Positions 39,401-46,854 of a stretch of 64,000 nt of DNA are shown here, piece by piece. The notes beneath the pieces were generated by a model that had not been told where the DNA came from, did not search any database, and saw only the letters and a program-made list of their open reading frames with translations. The position numbers and the translations under genes were made by a program. Origin of the DNA: CAVSUR01 sp963846005 (GTDB lineage: Bacteria; Actinomycetota; Actinomycetes; Streptosporangiales; Streptosporangiaceae); contig CAWJUH010000005.1 of the NCBI GenBank assembly GCA_963846005.1, positions 248,001-312,000 of the forward strand. The letters are read 5' to 3'. The number at the start of each line of letters is the position of its first letter. Within the stretch, counting starts at the first letter, position 1.

Positions 39401-41821
39401 CTATGGCGGAAAGGGCGCCCCGGCGGGCGGCCAGCCGGCCAGCCATTCCCGGGTGCCGAAAAACCGGCAGGACCGGGCCGCCACCGCGGCGGCTGACGCC
39501 AGCGCGGCCTGCCACCGCGCCCGGGTGATCTGCGCCGGGCGGCCCGGCGCCGGGCTGCCCTGCCCCGCGGCGGCCAGGTGGCAGGCCACGGCGCCGTGGA
39601 AGACGTCGCCGGCCGCTACCGTGTCGGCTACCGGCACGGCGACGGCCGGCACCTCGCCGCGCAGGCCATCCGGCCCGGCCCAGCGGACCGGCCCGGCGCC
39701 GCTGGTCACCGCGGCCCAGCGCACCCCGCATCCGAGCAGGTAGCCGAGCACCGGCCCGGGGCCGGACATGCCGGGCGGGCGGAAGTCCGCCGAGCAGATG
39801 GCCACATCCACCAGCGACAGCAGTTCCTGCGTGCCGTCCCGCCAGCTGCCGCCGTCCAGCACCGACGGCACGCCCGCCTCCCGGGCGGCCCGGGCCGCGG
39901 CCAGGGCCAGGTCCCGGTAATGGGCGTCGACCAGCACGATCCCGGCCGCGGCGGCCAGCGCGGACAGGTCCGCGGGCGGCGCGGCCGCGCGGCCTGCCGC
40001 GTTCAGCGATACGACCGACCGGCCGGGGGAGCCCTCGGTCACGAAGACCGAGGACACCGGCGGGCTGGCCGGGGAGCCGGCGGCCGCGTCTACCAGCCGC
40101 ACTCCGGCGGCGGCCAGGTCGGCCCGGATGCCGTCGGCGAGCGGGTGCGCGCCGGCCGCGGTGACCAGCACGGCACGGCCGCCGAGCGCGGCGAACGTCA
40201 CGGCCGCGTTGGCGGCCGGGCCGCCGGCCGCGACCGTCTGGCGCCGGGCGGTGATCTTCTCGTCCGGGCCGGGCAGCGTGCTGACCAGCTGGATGATGTC
40301 CAGCGTGCACAGCCCGGCGAACAGGCCGGACGGGCCGGGCCGGGCGGGCCGCGCGGGCCGCGCCGGCGTCATGCCGCGCGGGCGCGGCGCCAGGCCGCCT
40401 CGGCCTCGCCTATCGGGGTGGCCGGGCGGCCCCTGCACGAACGGCCAGATCTCCTCGGCGATCGCCCGCCAGTTCGCGGTGGCGGTCAGCTCGCCGAGGA
40501 TGGCGAACAGGCCCAGGTTGATCCGCTGCAGGATCACGTAGGACCGGGGGATGCGGGCGTAGCCGGCGACCGGGCTGCGGACGTCGAAGAACCGCCGCAC
40601 CACCGCCGAGGCGTACTCGCCGGTCATCGTGACCGGCTCGGACTTGCGGATGGTGTCGTAGAACACCGCCATGTGCTCGACCACCTCGCCGGTGGGCAGC
40701 GGCGCGCCGGGGACCAGGAAGCCGGCTTCCTCCATGCTGGCCCTGAAGGCCTCCGGGTCGTCGTTGACGCACAGCTGGCGGGCCATCTGCATCAGCGGCA
40801 GCAGCTCTGCGGAGCTGAAGTGCTTGACCAGGCCGAAGTCCAGGAACGTGACCTTCCCGCCGCCGTGGAACAGGTAGTTGCCCGGATGCGGGTCGCCGTT
40901 GAACGCGCGCAGGTCGTACAGGCTGCGGAAGGTGAACCGGTAAATGGTCTCGGCGGCCAGGTCCCGTTCGTGCTGCGGCCAGTCCGCCAGCTCGGCGAAC
41001 CGCGCGCCGTCGGCCAGCTCGCTGGTGATGACCCGGCGGCCGGACAGCTCGCCGAGCACGTGCGGGACGGTGATCGTCGGATGCCCGGCGAAGTGCGCGG
41101 CGATCAGCTCCTGGTTGCGCGCCTCGCGCTGGTAGTCCAGTTCCTCGGCGACCCGCTCGCGCAGCTCGGCCAGCAGCGCGTCGACGTCCTGGCTCGGCGC
41201 GGTGATGCGCAGCATCCGGCGCAGCAGCGCCGCGTTGCCCAGGTCGGCCTCGATGGTCTCGGCGATCCCGGGGTACTGCACCTTGACCGCGACCGCCCGG
41301 CCGTCGCGGGTGATCGCGCGGTGCACCTGGCCGATCGAGGCGGCCGCGATGGGCTCCGGGTCCCACCGGGCAAAGACCTGCTCCGGGCGGCCGCCCAGTT
41401 CTGCGGCGATCACCCCGGCGGCCAGCTCCGCGCTCATCGGCGGGACGCTGTCCTGCAGCCGGCTGAGCGTGCGGCGCACCGCCGGGGTCAGCCCCTCGTC
41501 GACGTAGCTGGCCATCTGGCCGAGCTTCATCAGCACGCCCTTCATCGCGCCCAGCGTCGACGCCACGTCCTCCGCGGTCTCCAGGGCCAGGTCGCTGCGC
41601 AGCTGCTGGCGGTGCTCGCCGGCCGCGGTGAACAGCCGCGGCGCGCTCCCGGCGTACCGGGCCGCGCCCCGGCCGACCAGCTGCAGCGCGGCCAGCCCGC
41701 GGCTGCGCCGCAGCGCCCCCACCCGCCGGGACCGGCCGGGCCGCCGCCGGGCCGCAGAGATCAGCGCGGCACCGGCCGCCGCGGCGCACGCGGCCAGGAC
41801 CGCCGCAGCCGGCCGCCTCAC
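39401..41821 (-). CDS. UbiB/ABC1 atypical kinase fused to PfkB-family sugar kinase
   Basis: This 806-residue frame has two kinase domains. Residues 1-470 are an ABC1/UbiB atypical kinase with a hydrophobic N-terminus, K-x-G-Q motif (99-102), Ala-rich nucleotide loop A-A-A-S-I-G-Q (159-165), Lys180, F-N-G-D-P-H-P-G-N and D-F-G-L-V-K. From about 484 a PfkB/ribokinase domain follows: F-A-G-L-C-T-L-D, A-G-G-P-A-A-N-A-A-V, and the signature D-T-V-A-A-G-D-V-F with the catalytic Asp. There is no stop between them. A Met at residue 484 (40372) lacks a clear ribosome binding site. UbiB members influence quinone or lipid metabolism; PfkB kinases phosphorylate sugars. The gene is overlapped by the MpaB-like gene (ATGA). 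Confidence 0.88.
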   Translation of the reverse strand: MRRPAAAVLAACAAAAGAALISAARRRPGRSRRVGALRRSRGLAALQLVGRGAARYAGSAPRLFTAAGEHRQQLRSDLALETAEDVASTLGAMKGVLMKLGQMASYVDEGLTPAVRRTLSRLQDSVPPMSAELAAGVIAAELGGRPEQVFARWDPEPIAAASIGQVHRAITRDGRAVAVKVQYPGIAETIEADLGNAALLRRMLRITAPSQDVDALLAELRERVAEELDYQREARNQELIAAHFAGHPTITVPHVLGELSGRRVITSELADGARFAELADWPQHERDLAAETIYRFTFRSLYDLRAFNGDPHPGNYLFHGGGKVTFLDFGLVKHFSSAELLPLMQMARQLCVNDDPEAFRASMEEAGFLVPGAPLPTGEVVEHMAVFYDTIRKSEPVTMTGEYASAVVRRFFDVRSPVAGYARIPRSYVILQRINLGLFAILGELTATANWRAIAEEIWPFVQGPPGHPDRRGRGGLAPRPRGMTPARPARPARPGPSGLFAGLCTLDIIQLVSTLPGPDEKITARRQTVAAGGPAANAAVTFAALGGRAVLVTAAGAHPLADGIRADLAAAGVRLVDAAAGSPASPPVSSVFVTEGSPGRSVVSLNAAGRAAAPPADLSALAAAAGIVLVDAHYRDLALAAARAAREAGVPSVLDGGSWRDGTQELLSLVDVAICSADFRPPGMSGPGPVLGYLLGCGVRWAAVTSGAGPVRWAGPDGLRGEVPAVAVPVADTVAAGDVFHGAVACHLAAAGQGSPAPGRPAQITRARWQAALASAAAVAARSCRFFGTREWLAGWPPAGAPFPP

Positions 41822-42732
41822 CCGCGCCGGGCCGCGCGGGCCCGCAGGCTGATCCGCTGCCGGGCCTCCAGCACGCCCGGCTCGGCCAGGAAGGTGACGT
41901 CGAGCACGCCGAGCGCCTGGCGGACCTCGGTGCGCCGCTGCGGCGTCAGCGGCGCGGGCTCGGCGTACCCGTACATCTGGCGGGCCCAGCCGGGCAGCGC
42001 GGTGATCGCGGCGCAGCGGACGTCCTGCCAGATCCCGGCCACGTCCGGGTCCAGGCCCGGCGGGTCGAGCAGGTAGGCCATCGACTCGGCGGCGGCCGGG
42101 GTGGCCCGCAGCTGCGGCCGGACCGAATCCAGGTAGGCGGCGAGGCCGGCGGTGCTGGCGGGCGCCATCCCGGCGGGGACGCCGGCCAGCTCGGCGGCGG
42201 CGGTCATCTCGGCCACGTAGCGGTCGGCATCGGCCGGGCTCAGCCCGTCACCGAACAGCGCGTCCACCGCCAGCGCGGAGTCCACCAGCGCGGCGTGCAC
42301 CCACAGCAGCAGCGCGGGATCGCCCGCCGCGTAGTCCTGCCCGGTCACCGGATCGGTACCGCGCACGTGCTGGTGTATCTGGCGGACCCGGGCGGCGGCG
42401 CGCCCGGCCCCGGCCCGGTCGCCGAAGCTGACCGTGGTCACGTAGGCGGAGGTGGCCGCCAGCCGGCCGACCGGGTCCTGCCGCCAGCCGCTGTGCTGGT
42501 CCACCCCGGCCATGGCCAGCGGGTGCAGCGCCTGCACCAGCAGCGCCCGCAGCCCGCTCACCGGCGAGGTCAGCCCGCCGCTGATCCGCCAGGTGACGCT
42601 GCCCGGGCCGAAGTAGCCGTCGTCGGCCGGGTGCTCCGGGATCGCGGCCGCGAAGGCCGCGGCCGAGCGGGCGACCAGCCCGGCCGCGTCGGCGTAGGCT
42701 CCGGCGGTCAGCGCGCCCTCGTCAATGCTCAT
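41818..42732 (-). CDS. MpaB-like oxygenase family protein (DUF2236)
   Basis: This 304-residue protein has the DUF2236/latex-clearing-protein-like pattern: G-P-G-S-V-T-W-R-I, a conserved L-L-V-Q-A-L-H-P-L-A-M-A-G-V near the haem site, T-V-S-F-G-D-R, V-R-Q-I-H-Q-H-V-R-G and L-L-L-W-V-H-A-A-L-V-D. Conserved His residues fit a haem ligand. Members are haem-dependent oxygenases or peroxygenases of unknown substrate. Its stop overlaps the UbiB-PfkB start (ATGA), which implies cotranslation. Confidence 0.88.
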   Translation of the reverse strand: MSIDEGALTAGAYADAAGLVARSAAAFAAAIPEHPADDGYFGPGSVTWRISGGLTSPVSGLRALLVQALHPLAMAGVDQHSGWRQDPVGRLAATSAYVTTVSFGDRAGAGRAAARVRQIHQHVRGTDPVTGQDYAAGDPALLLWVHAALVDSALAVDALFGDGLSPADADRYVAEMTAAAELAGVPAGMAPASTAGLAAYLDSVRPQLRATPAAAESMAYLLDPPGLDPDVAGIWQDVRCAAITALPGWARQMYGYAEPAPLTPQRRTEVRQALGVLDVTFLAEPGVLEARQRISLRARAARRG

Positions 42733-42784
42733 ACCGCCACGCTACCTACCGTTTTCCGCCCTCCCGCGCGGGGCCTGGCCCGGC

Positions 42785-43546
42785 TCAGTTCAGCGGGCCG
42801 CCGGAGACGTAGAGCACCTGCCCGGAGATATAGCCCGCGCCGTCGCTGGCCAGGAATGAGATGGCGTTCGCGACGTCGTCGACCTGGCCGATCCGGCGCA
42901 GCGGCACCTGGGCGGCCACCGTGGCCTGGAAGTCCTCGAAGCTCATGCCGATCCGGGCCGCGGTCGCCGCGGTCATGTCGGTGGCGATGAACCCCGGCGC
43001 CACCGCGTTGGCGGTGATGCCGAACTGGCCCAGCTCGATGGCGAGCGTCTTGGTCAGCCCCTGCATCCCGGCCTTGGCGGCGGAGTAGTTCGCCTGGCCG
43101 CGGTTGCCGAGGGCAGAGCTGGAGGACAGGTTGATGATCCGGCCGTACTGCTCGCCGACCATGTGCTTCTGCACGGCCCGGCTCATCAGGAACGCGCCGC
43201 GCAGGTGCACGCCGAGCACGGTGTCCCAGTCCTCGTCGGACATCTTGAACAGCAGGTTGTCCCGGATGACGCCGGCGTTGTTGATCAGCACGACCGGCGG
43301 GCCGAGCTCGGCGGCAACCTGGTCGACCGCGGCTTGCACCTGATCCCGCTGGCTGACGTCGGCGCCGACGGCGATCGCGTGCCCGCCCGCCGCGATGATG
43401 GCTTCCGTCGTGGCGGCGCACGCACTGGCTTGCAGGTCCAGCGCGGCCACCGCGTATCCGTCACCGCCCAGGCGGCGTGCGGTGGCGGCGCCGATGCCGC
43501 GCGCGGCACCGGTGACGATTGCGACCTTCTGCGGGCTGTCTGGCAT
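42785..43546 (-). CDS. FabG-type 3-oxoacyl-ACP reductase (SDR)
   Basis: This complete 253-residue classical SDR has cofactor motif T-G-A-A-R-G-I-G (12-19), N-N-A-G (89-92) and the catalytic triad Ser141-Tyr154-Lys158 (Y-S-A-A-K), then P-G-F-I-A-T-D-M. The residue pattern G-A-D-V-S and the tail Y-I-S-G-Q-V-L-Y-V-S-G-G fit FabG or acetoacetyl-CoA reductase (NADPH). It stands alone rather than in a fatty-acid operon, so its acyl substrate is open. Confidence 0.92.
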   Translation of the reverse strand: MPDSPQKVAIVTGAARGIGAATARRLGGDGYAVAALDLQASACAATTEAIIAAGGHAIAVGADVSQRDQVQAAVDQVAAELGPPVVLINNAGVIRDNLLFKMSDEDWDTVLGVHLRGAFLMSRAVQKHMVGEQYGRIINLSSSSALGNRGQANYSAAKAGMQGLTKTLAIELGQFGITANAVAPGFIATDMTAATAARIGMSFEDFQATVAAQVPLRRIGQVDDVANAISFLASDGAGYISGQVLYVSGGPLN

Positions 43547-43696
43547 GTTCTCCCCTTAGTGCGGACCACCCTCAGCTGCCTCTTGCGAACTATAACAAGC
43601 GCAGCGCAAGGTCCGCCAAGCGGGCCGCCGGTCATGCCCGGGCTCAGGCCAGCTGGGCCCGGGCCAGCTAGACCGGGAGCCGCGAGGCGGGAGCCG

Positions 43697-45037
43697 CTAG
43701 GCCGGGACCAGCTCGGCGGGCAGTGCCGCGCGCACGATCCCGGCCAGCTCGGCGCGGTCCGGGCCCGGCGCGAACGGCGGGCGCCACCCGGTCGCGTACA
43801 CCGCGCGGGCCCTGGCCTGCACCGCGTCCAGCGAAGACGGCAGGGACGTCATGGCCAGGTAGCCGGTGCAGGCGGGGAAGATGGCCGGGTCGGACGCCGC
43901 GGCGGCCAGGACCTGGTCGGACGGCAGCGGGCGGCTCAGGTCGACGTCCTGGCCGGCCCAGCGGCGCGCGGCGGCCTCGTCCATCCGGACGTGGTCGTCG
44001 ACCCACGGCTTGATGTGCTCGGCGCACCAGCGGTCGAAGCTCCCGGCGGCGGCCTCGGTGTCGGCCCCGTGCTCGTCGATTAGCCGCAGCAGCTCGGTGA
44101 CCTGCAGCACAGTGGTGGTGATGCCGCGGCCGAAGGTGGGCGTGGTGGTGGCCACCGCGTCACCGGCGAACACCAGGCCGGGCAGCGCCAGCCGGCCGTC
44201 CGGGCCGGCCTGGCCGCGGTAGGCGTTCAGCAGCGGGCCGCCCGCCCGCACCGGCGATGCGGGCCGGGACCGGCCGGGGCTCACCCAGTCGGCCAGGCCG
44301 GGAATGGCCTGGCAGGCGGCGGTGAAGGCCGGCTCGTGCCGGAGCCGGGCCAGCACCGGGTCGCCGGACGGGCGCGCCAGCAGAACCGAGAACAGGCCGC
44401 GCTCGTGCGGGAAGATGATGGCCTGGTAGCCGTCGAGGTCCGCCTGCCAGGCGATCGGGTTGGTCAGCGGCCCGGGCTCGGCGCCGGGCCGCAGCCGGTA
44501 AGTCCGGTCGACATAGGCAATGCCGCACGGGCCGCCGCTGGCCGCCGGGCCGCGCAGCCCGCGGGTCACCCGGCCGGACCGGCCCGAGGCGTCGATCACC
44601 AGGTCGGCCGCCACCTCACGGCCGTCGACGCGGAGGCCGGCGGCCCGCCCGTTCCGGCTGATCACCGCATCGGCGTGGCCCTGGCTGAGCTGCAGGCCGG
44701 GCACGGCGAGCGCGGCCGCCCGCAGCGCCCGTTCGAATGTCTCGCGGCGGGACCGGACGCAGGCCAGCACCGGCCCGGCGGGCCGGTCGAGCGAGACGGG
44801 CTCGGCGCCGGCTGCCAGCCACTGCTGCATGGCGGCGGGCAGCTCGGCCTCCAGGGCCTGCGCGACCTGGGCGCGGAAGCCGTGGGCGTGATGGAACTGC
44901 ATGACCCCGCGGCGCGGCCAGCTGCCGCCGGCGCCGGGCCCGGGGTCACGCTCGACGGCCAGCACCCGGTGACCGCGCCGGGCCAGGCCGGCCCCGGCGA
45001 GCAGGCCCGGCCCGGCGCCGATGATGGCAACGCGCAT
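43697..45037 (-). CDS. FAD-dependent monooxygenase/oxidoreductase
   Basis: This 446-residue flavoprotein starts at ATG 45037 with the Rossmann motif V-A-I-I-G-A-G-P-G-L-L-A-G-A-G-L and V-E-R-D at the end of strand 2. A D-L-V-I-D-A-S-G-R-S-G motif (the D-G motif position) and V-F-A-G-D-A-V-A-T-T-T-P-T-F-G-R-G (FAD-phosphate loop) are present. It is like class A flavin monooxygenases or geranylgeranyl reductase-type proteins. It is divergent from a TetR gene with dyad operators in between, so it is probably the regulated target. The substrate is unknown. Confidence 0.88.
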   Translation of the reverse strand: MRVAIIGAGPGLLAGAGLARRGHRVLAVERDPGPGAGGSWPRRGVMQFHHAHGFRAQVAQALEAELPAAMQQWLAAGAEPVSLDRPAGPVLACVRSRRETFERALRAAALAVPGLQLSQGHADAVISRNGRAAGLRVDGREVAADLVIDASGRSGRVTRGLRGPAASGGPCGIAYVDRTYRLRPGAEPGPLTNPIAWQADLDGYQAIIFPHERGLFSVLLARPSGDPVLARLRHEPAFTAACQAIPGLADWVSPGRSRPASPVRAGGPLLNAYRGQAGPDGRLALPGLVFAGDAVATTTPTFGRGITTTVLQVTELLRLIDEHGADTEAAAGSFDRWCAEHIKPWVDDHVRMDEAAARRWAGQDVDLSRPLPSDQVLAAAASDPAIFPACTGYLAMTSLPSSLDAVQARARAVYATGWRPPFAPGPDRAELAGIVRAALPAELVPA

Positions 45038-45054
45038 GTTGGCACCTACTTCGA

Positions 45055-45090
45055 TACACTCGTAGTGTAGTGGATGCATCTATGGTGCAT
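45055..45090. promoter_or_regulatory. TetR operator dyads in the divergent promoter
   Basis: A perfect dyad TACACT-CGT-AGTGTA lies at 45055-45069 and a looser one, ATGCA...TGCAT, at 45074-45090. They sit in an AT-rich pocket between the monooxygenase start (45037) and the TetR start (45129), the expected place for operators of the adjacent repressor. Confidence 0.6.
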
Positions 45091-45128
45091 TTAAATGCCG
45101 GCGACGTCAACGACCGGAGGGCAGCGCG

Positions 45129-45770
45129 ATGAGCGAGCCGGCCAGGCGCTACCGCTCCCAGGTCCGCGACGAGCAGGCCAGGCGCACCCGGCGGGCGATC
45201 GTGTCCGCTGCTCATGACCTGTTCGTCAGCCAGGGATATGCCGCCACCACGATCGACGCGGTGGCCCGGGCCGCGAACGTCAGCCGCCGGACCGTCTTCA
45301 ACGCGGTCGGCGGGAAGGCCGCCCTGCTCAAGCTGGCCCTGGACTGGGCGATCACCGGGGACGACGAGCCGGTGCCCATGGCCGACCGGCCCGCGGTCAG
45401 GGCGATCCAGGCCGAGTCCGACTCCCGCCGCGCGCTCGGGCTGTGGGCACAGATGGTCACCGAGACCTCGGCCCGCGTGGTGCTGATCGGCGAGGTGCTC
45501 ACCGCCGCGGCCGACGTGGACGCGGCCGCCGCCGAACTGCTGGCCGTCGCCAAGCGGGACCGGCTGGCCGGCGCGGCCGCCTTTACCGGCTACCTGGCCT
45601 CGCGGGGCGGGCTGGCTCCCGGCATCAGCCGCCAGCAAGCGGCCGACCTGTGCTGGACCGTCATGGACGGCCACCTGTACCGGAGCCTGGTGCTCGAGCG
45701 CGGCTGGACCGACGCCCAGTACACCCGCTGGCTGAGCGCCGCGCTGGCCGCGACGCTGCTGGCGGGCTAG
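45129..45770 (+). CDS. TetR family transcriptional repressor
   Basis: This 213-residue regulator has an N-terminal TetR helix-turn-helix (R-R-A-I-V-S-A-A-H-D-L-F, Y-A-A-T-T-I-D-A-V-A-R-A-A-N-V-S-R-R-T-V-F-N, F/N-A-V-G-G-K) at about residues 20-65 and a helical ligand-binding domain. GGAGGGCAGCGCG precedes the ATG. It probably represses itself and the divergent monooxygenase. Its 3' end overlaps the convergent globin gene by four bases. Confidence 0.92.
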   Translation: MSEPARRYRSQVRDEQARRTRRAIVSAAHDLFVSQGYAATTIDAVARAANVSRRTVFNAVGGKAALLKLALDWAITGDDEPVPMADRPAVRAIQAESDSRRALGLWAQMVTETSARVVLIGEVLTAAADVDAAAAELLAVAKRDRLAGAAAFTGYLASRGGLAPGISRQQAADLCWTVMDGHLYRSLVLERGWTDAQYTRWLSAALAATLLAG

Positions 45771-46222
45771 CCGCCGGCCTGCAGGCCGTCCCACGACCAG
45801 TGCGGGATGCGCAGGCCGCCCGGCACGTCATCGGCGCTGTGGTGGTAGCGCGCCATCGTGGTGACGGTCGCCCAGGCGAAGTAGTCGTGCAGCACGGCGC
45901 GCAGCCGCTCGCCGGCGGCCAGCCCGGTGTCGGCCAGCGCCTGATCGAAGCACGCGATCGCGCGCCGGTCCATCTCCTCGTGCGGCCCGTTGCCGCTGTG
46001 CATCCGCACTACCGCCGTCTCGTCGCCGTAGCGCTGCGAGTACGCCGCCGGGCCGCCGAGGGCCTCGGCCCAGTAGGCGGCGAGCCGCTCGGTGTGCTCG
46101 GGATGGTAACCGTGGCTGAACGCGTGGCTGACGACCTCGTCGGCCATCACCCGGGCGTGCCAGGCCGCGGCCAGCCGGATCAGCCCGTCCTCGCCGCCCG
46201 CCGCCTGGTAGACCGTCTGCAT
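45767..46222 (-). CDS. truncated haemoglobin, group II-like
   Basis: This 151-residue protein has a 2-on-2 globin pattern: G-G-E-D-G-L-I-R-L-A-A-A-W-H near the start, F-S-H-G-Y-H-P-E-H-T-E-R-L-A-A-Y-W, G-G-P-A-A-Y-S, and M-H-S-G-N-G-P-H with the likely proximal His, then R-A-I-A-C-F. The C-terminus P-H-W-S-W-D-G-L is typical of a subgroup in actinobacteria. It probably handles O2 or NO. It converges on the TetR gene. Confidence 0.88.
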   Translation of the reverse strand: MQTVYQAAGGEDGLIRLAAAWHARVMADEVVSHAFSHGYHPEHTERLAAYWAEALGGPAAYSQRYGDETAVVRMHSGNGPHEEMDRRAIACFDQALADTGLAAGERLRAVLHDYFAWATVTTMARYHHSADDVPGGLRIPHWSWDGLQAGG

Positions 46223-46306
46223 GCCGCGAGTGTAGGCGCGCCCGCCGTCACGGCCCGCACCCTGCGCCCGCGCGGCCGCCGCGCTGCTGTCCGGGCTCTG
46301 CCGCGG

Positions 46307-46666
46307 TCAGCCGCGGGCGTAGTTGCTGGCGCCGTACCAGTCGACGACGATGACGGGCTCGTCCCCGGCCACCCAGGCGTCGTGCCCCTGCGGCAGCGCG
46401 GTGACGTCGCCGGGCCGGGCGTCGAACTCGGTGCCGTCGGCCATCACGATGTGCAGCGTGCCCTGCACGTGGTACTGGAAGTGCGGGGCCTCGCACAGCT
46501 CGGTTCCCGCCAGCGGCTTGACATGCTCGGACCAGCGCCAGCCGGGCTGCAGCGTCAGCCGGCCGATCTCGGCTCCGCCGATCTTGAGCAGCTCCAGCGC
46601 GCCGCGCCCGAACTCGCGGGTCTCGTCGGCGGCGGTGAAGCTCTTGTGCTCTGCGGGTGTGCTCAT
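46307..46666 (-). CDS. cupin-domain protein
   Basis: This 119-residue single-domain beta-barrel has L-T-L-Q-P-G-W-R-W-S-E-H-V (first cupin motif, with one His), P-H-F-Q-Y-H-V-Q-G-T-L-H-I-V, G-D-V-T-A-L-P-Q-G-H-D-A-W-V and a final V-I-V-V-D-W-Y-G. The metal ligands are only partly recognisable. Such small cupins often bind ligand or modify sugars. The function is unknown. The start is ATG 46666. Confidence 0.85.
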   Translation of the reverse strand: MSTPAEHKSFTAADETREFGRGALELLKIGGAEIGRLTLQPGWRWSEHVKPLAGTELCEAPHFQYHVQGTLHIVMADGTEFDARPGDVTALPQGHDAWVAGDEPVIVVDWYGASNYARG

Positions 46667-46854
46667 GACGTGCTCCCTCGACTCGTCAGCGGGCCGCCGG
46701 GGTGACGGCCGGCCGGGATGTGACGGGAGCGAGCCTGCCCGGGCGCGGTTGCAGCGGATTTGCAGTGGCGGCCGGCCGCGGCGATCTGCCGGCTGGCGGG
46801 AGCCGCCCGCGGCAGCTACTGGCGGTAGCGGCGGCCCGGAGGTTTGATACCTGC

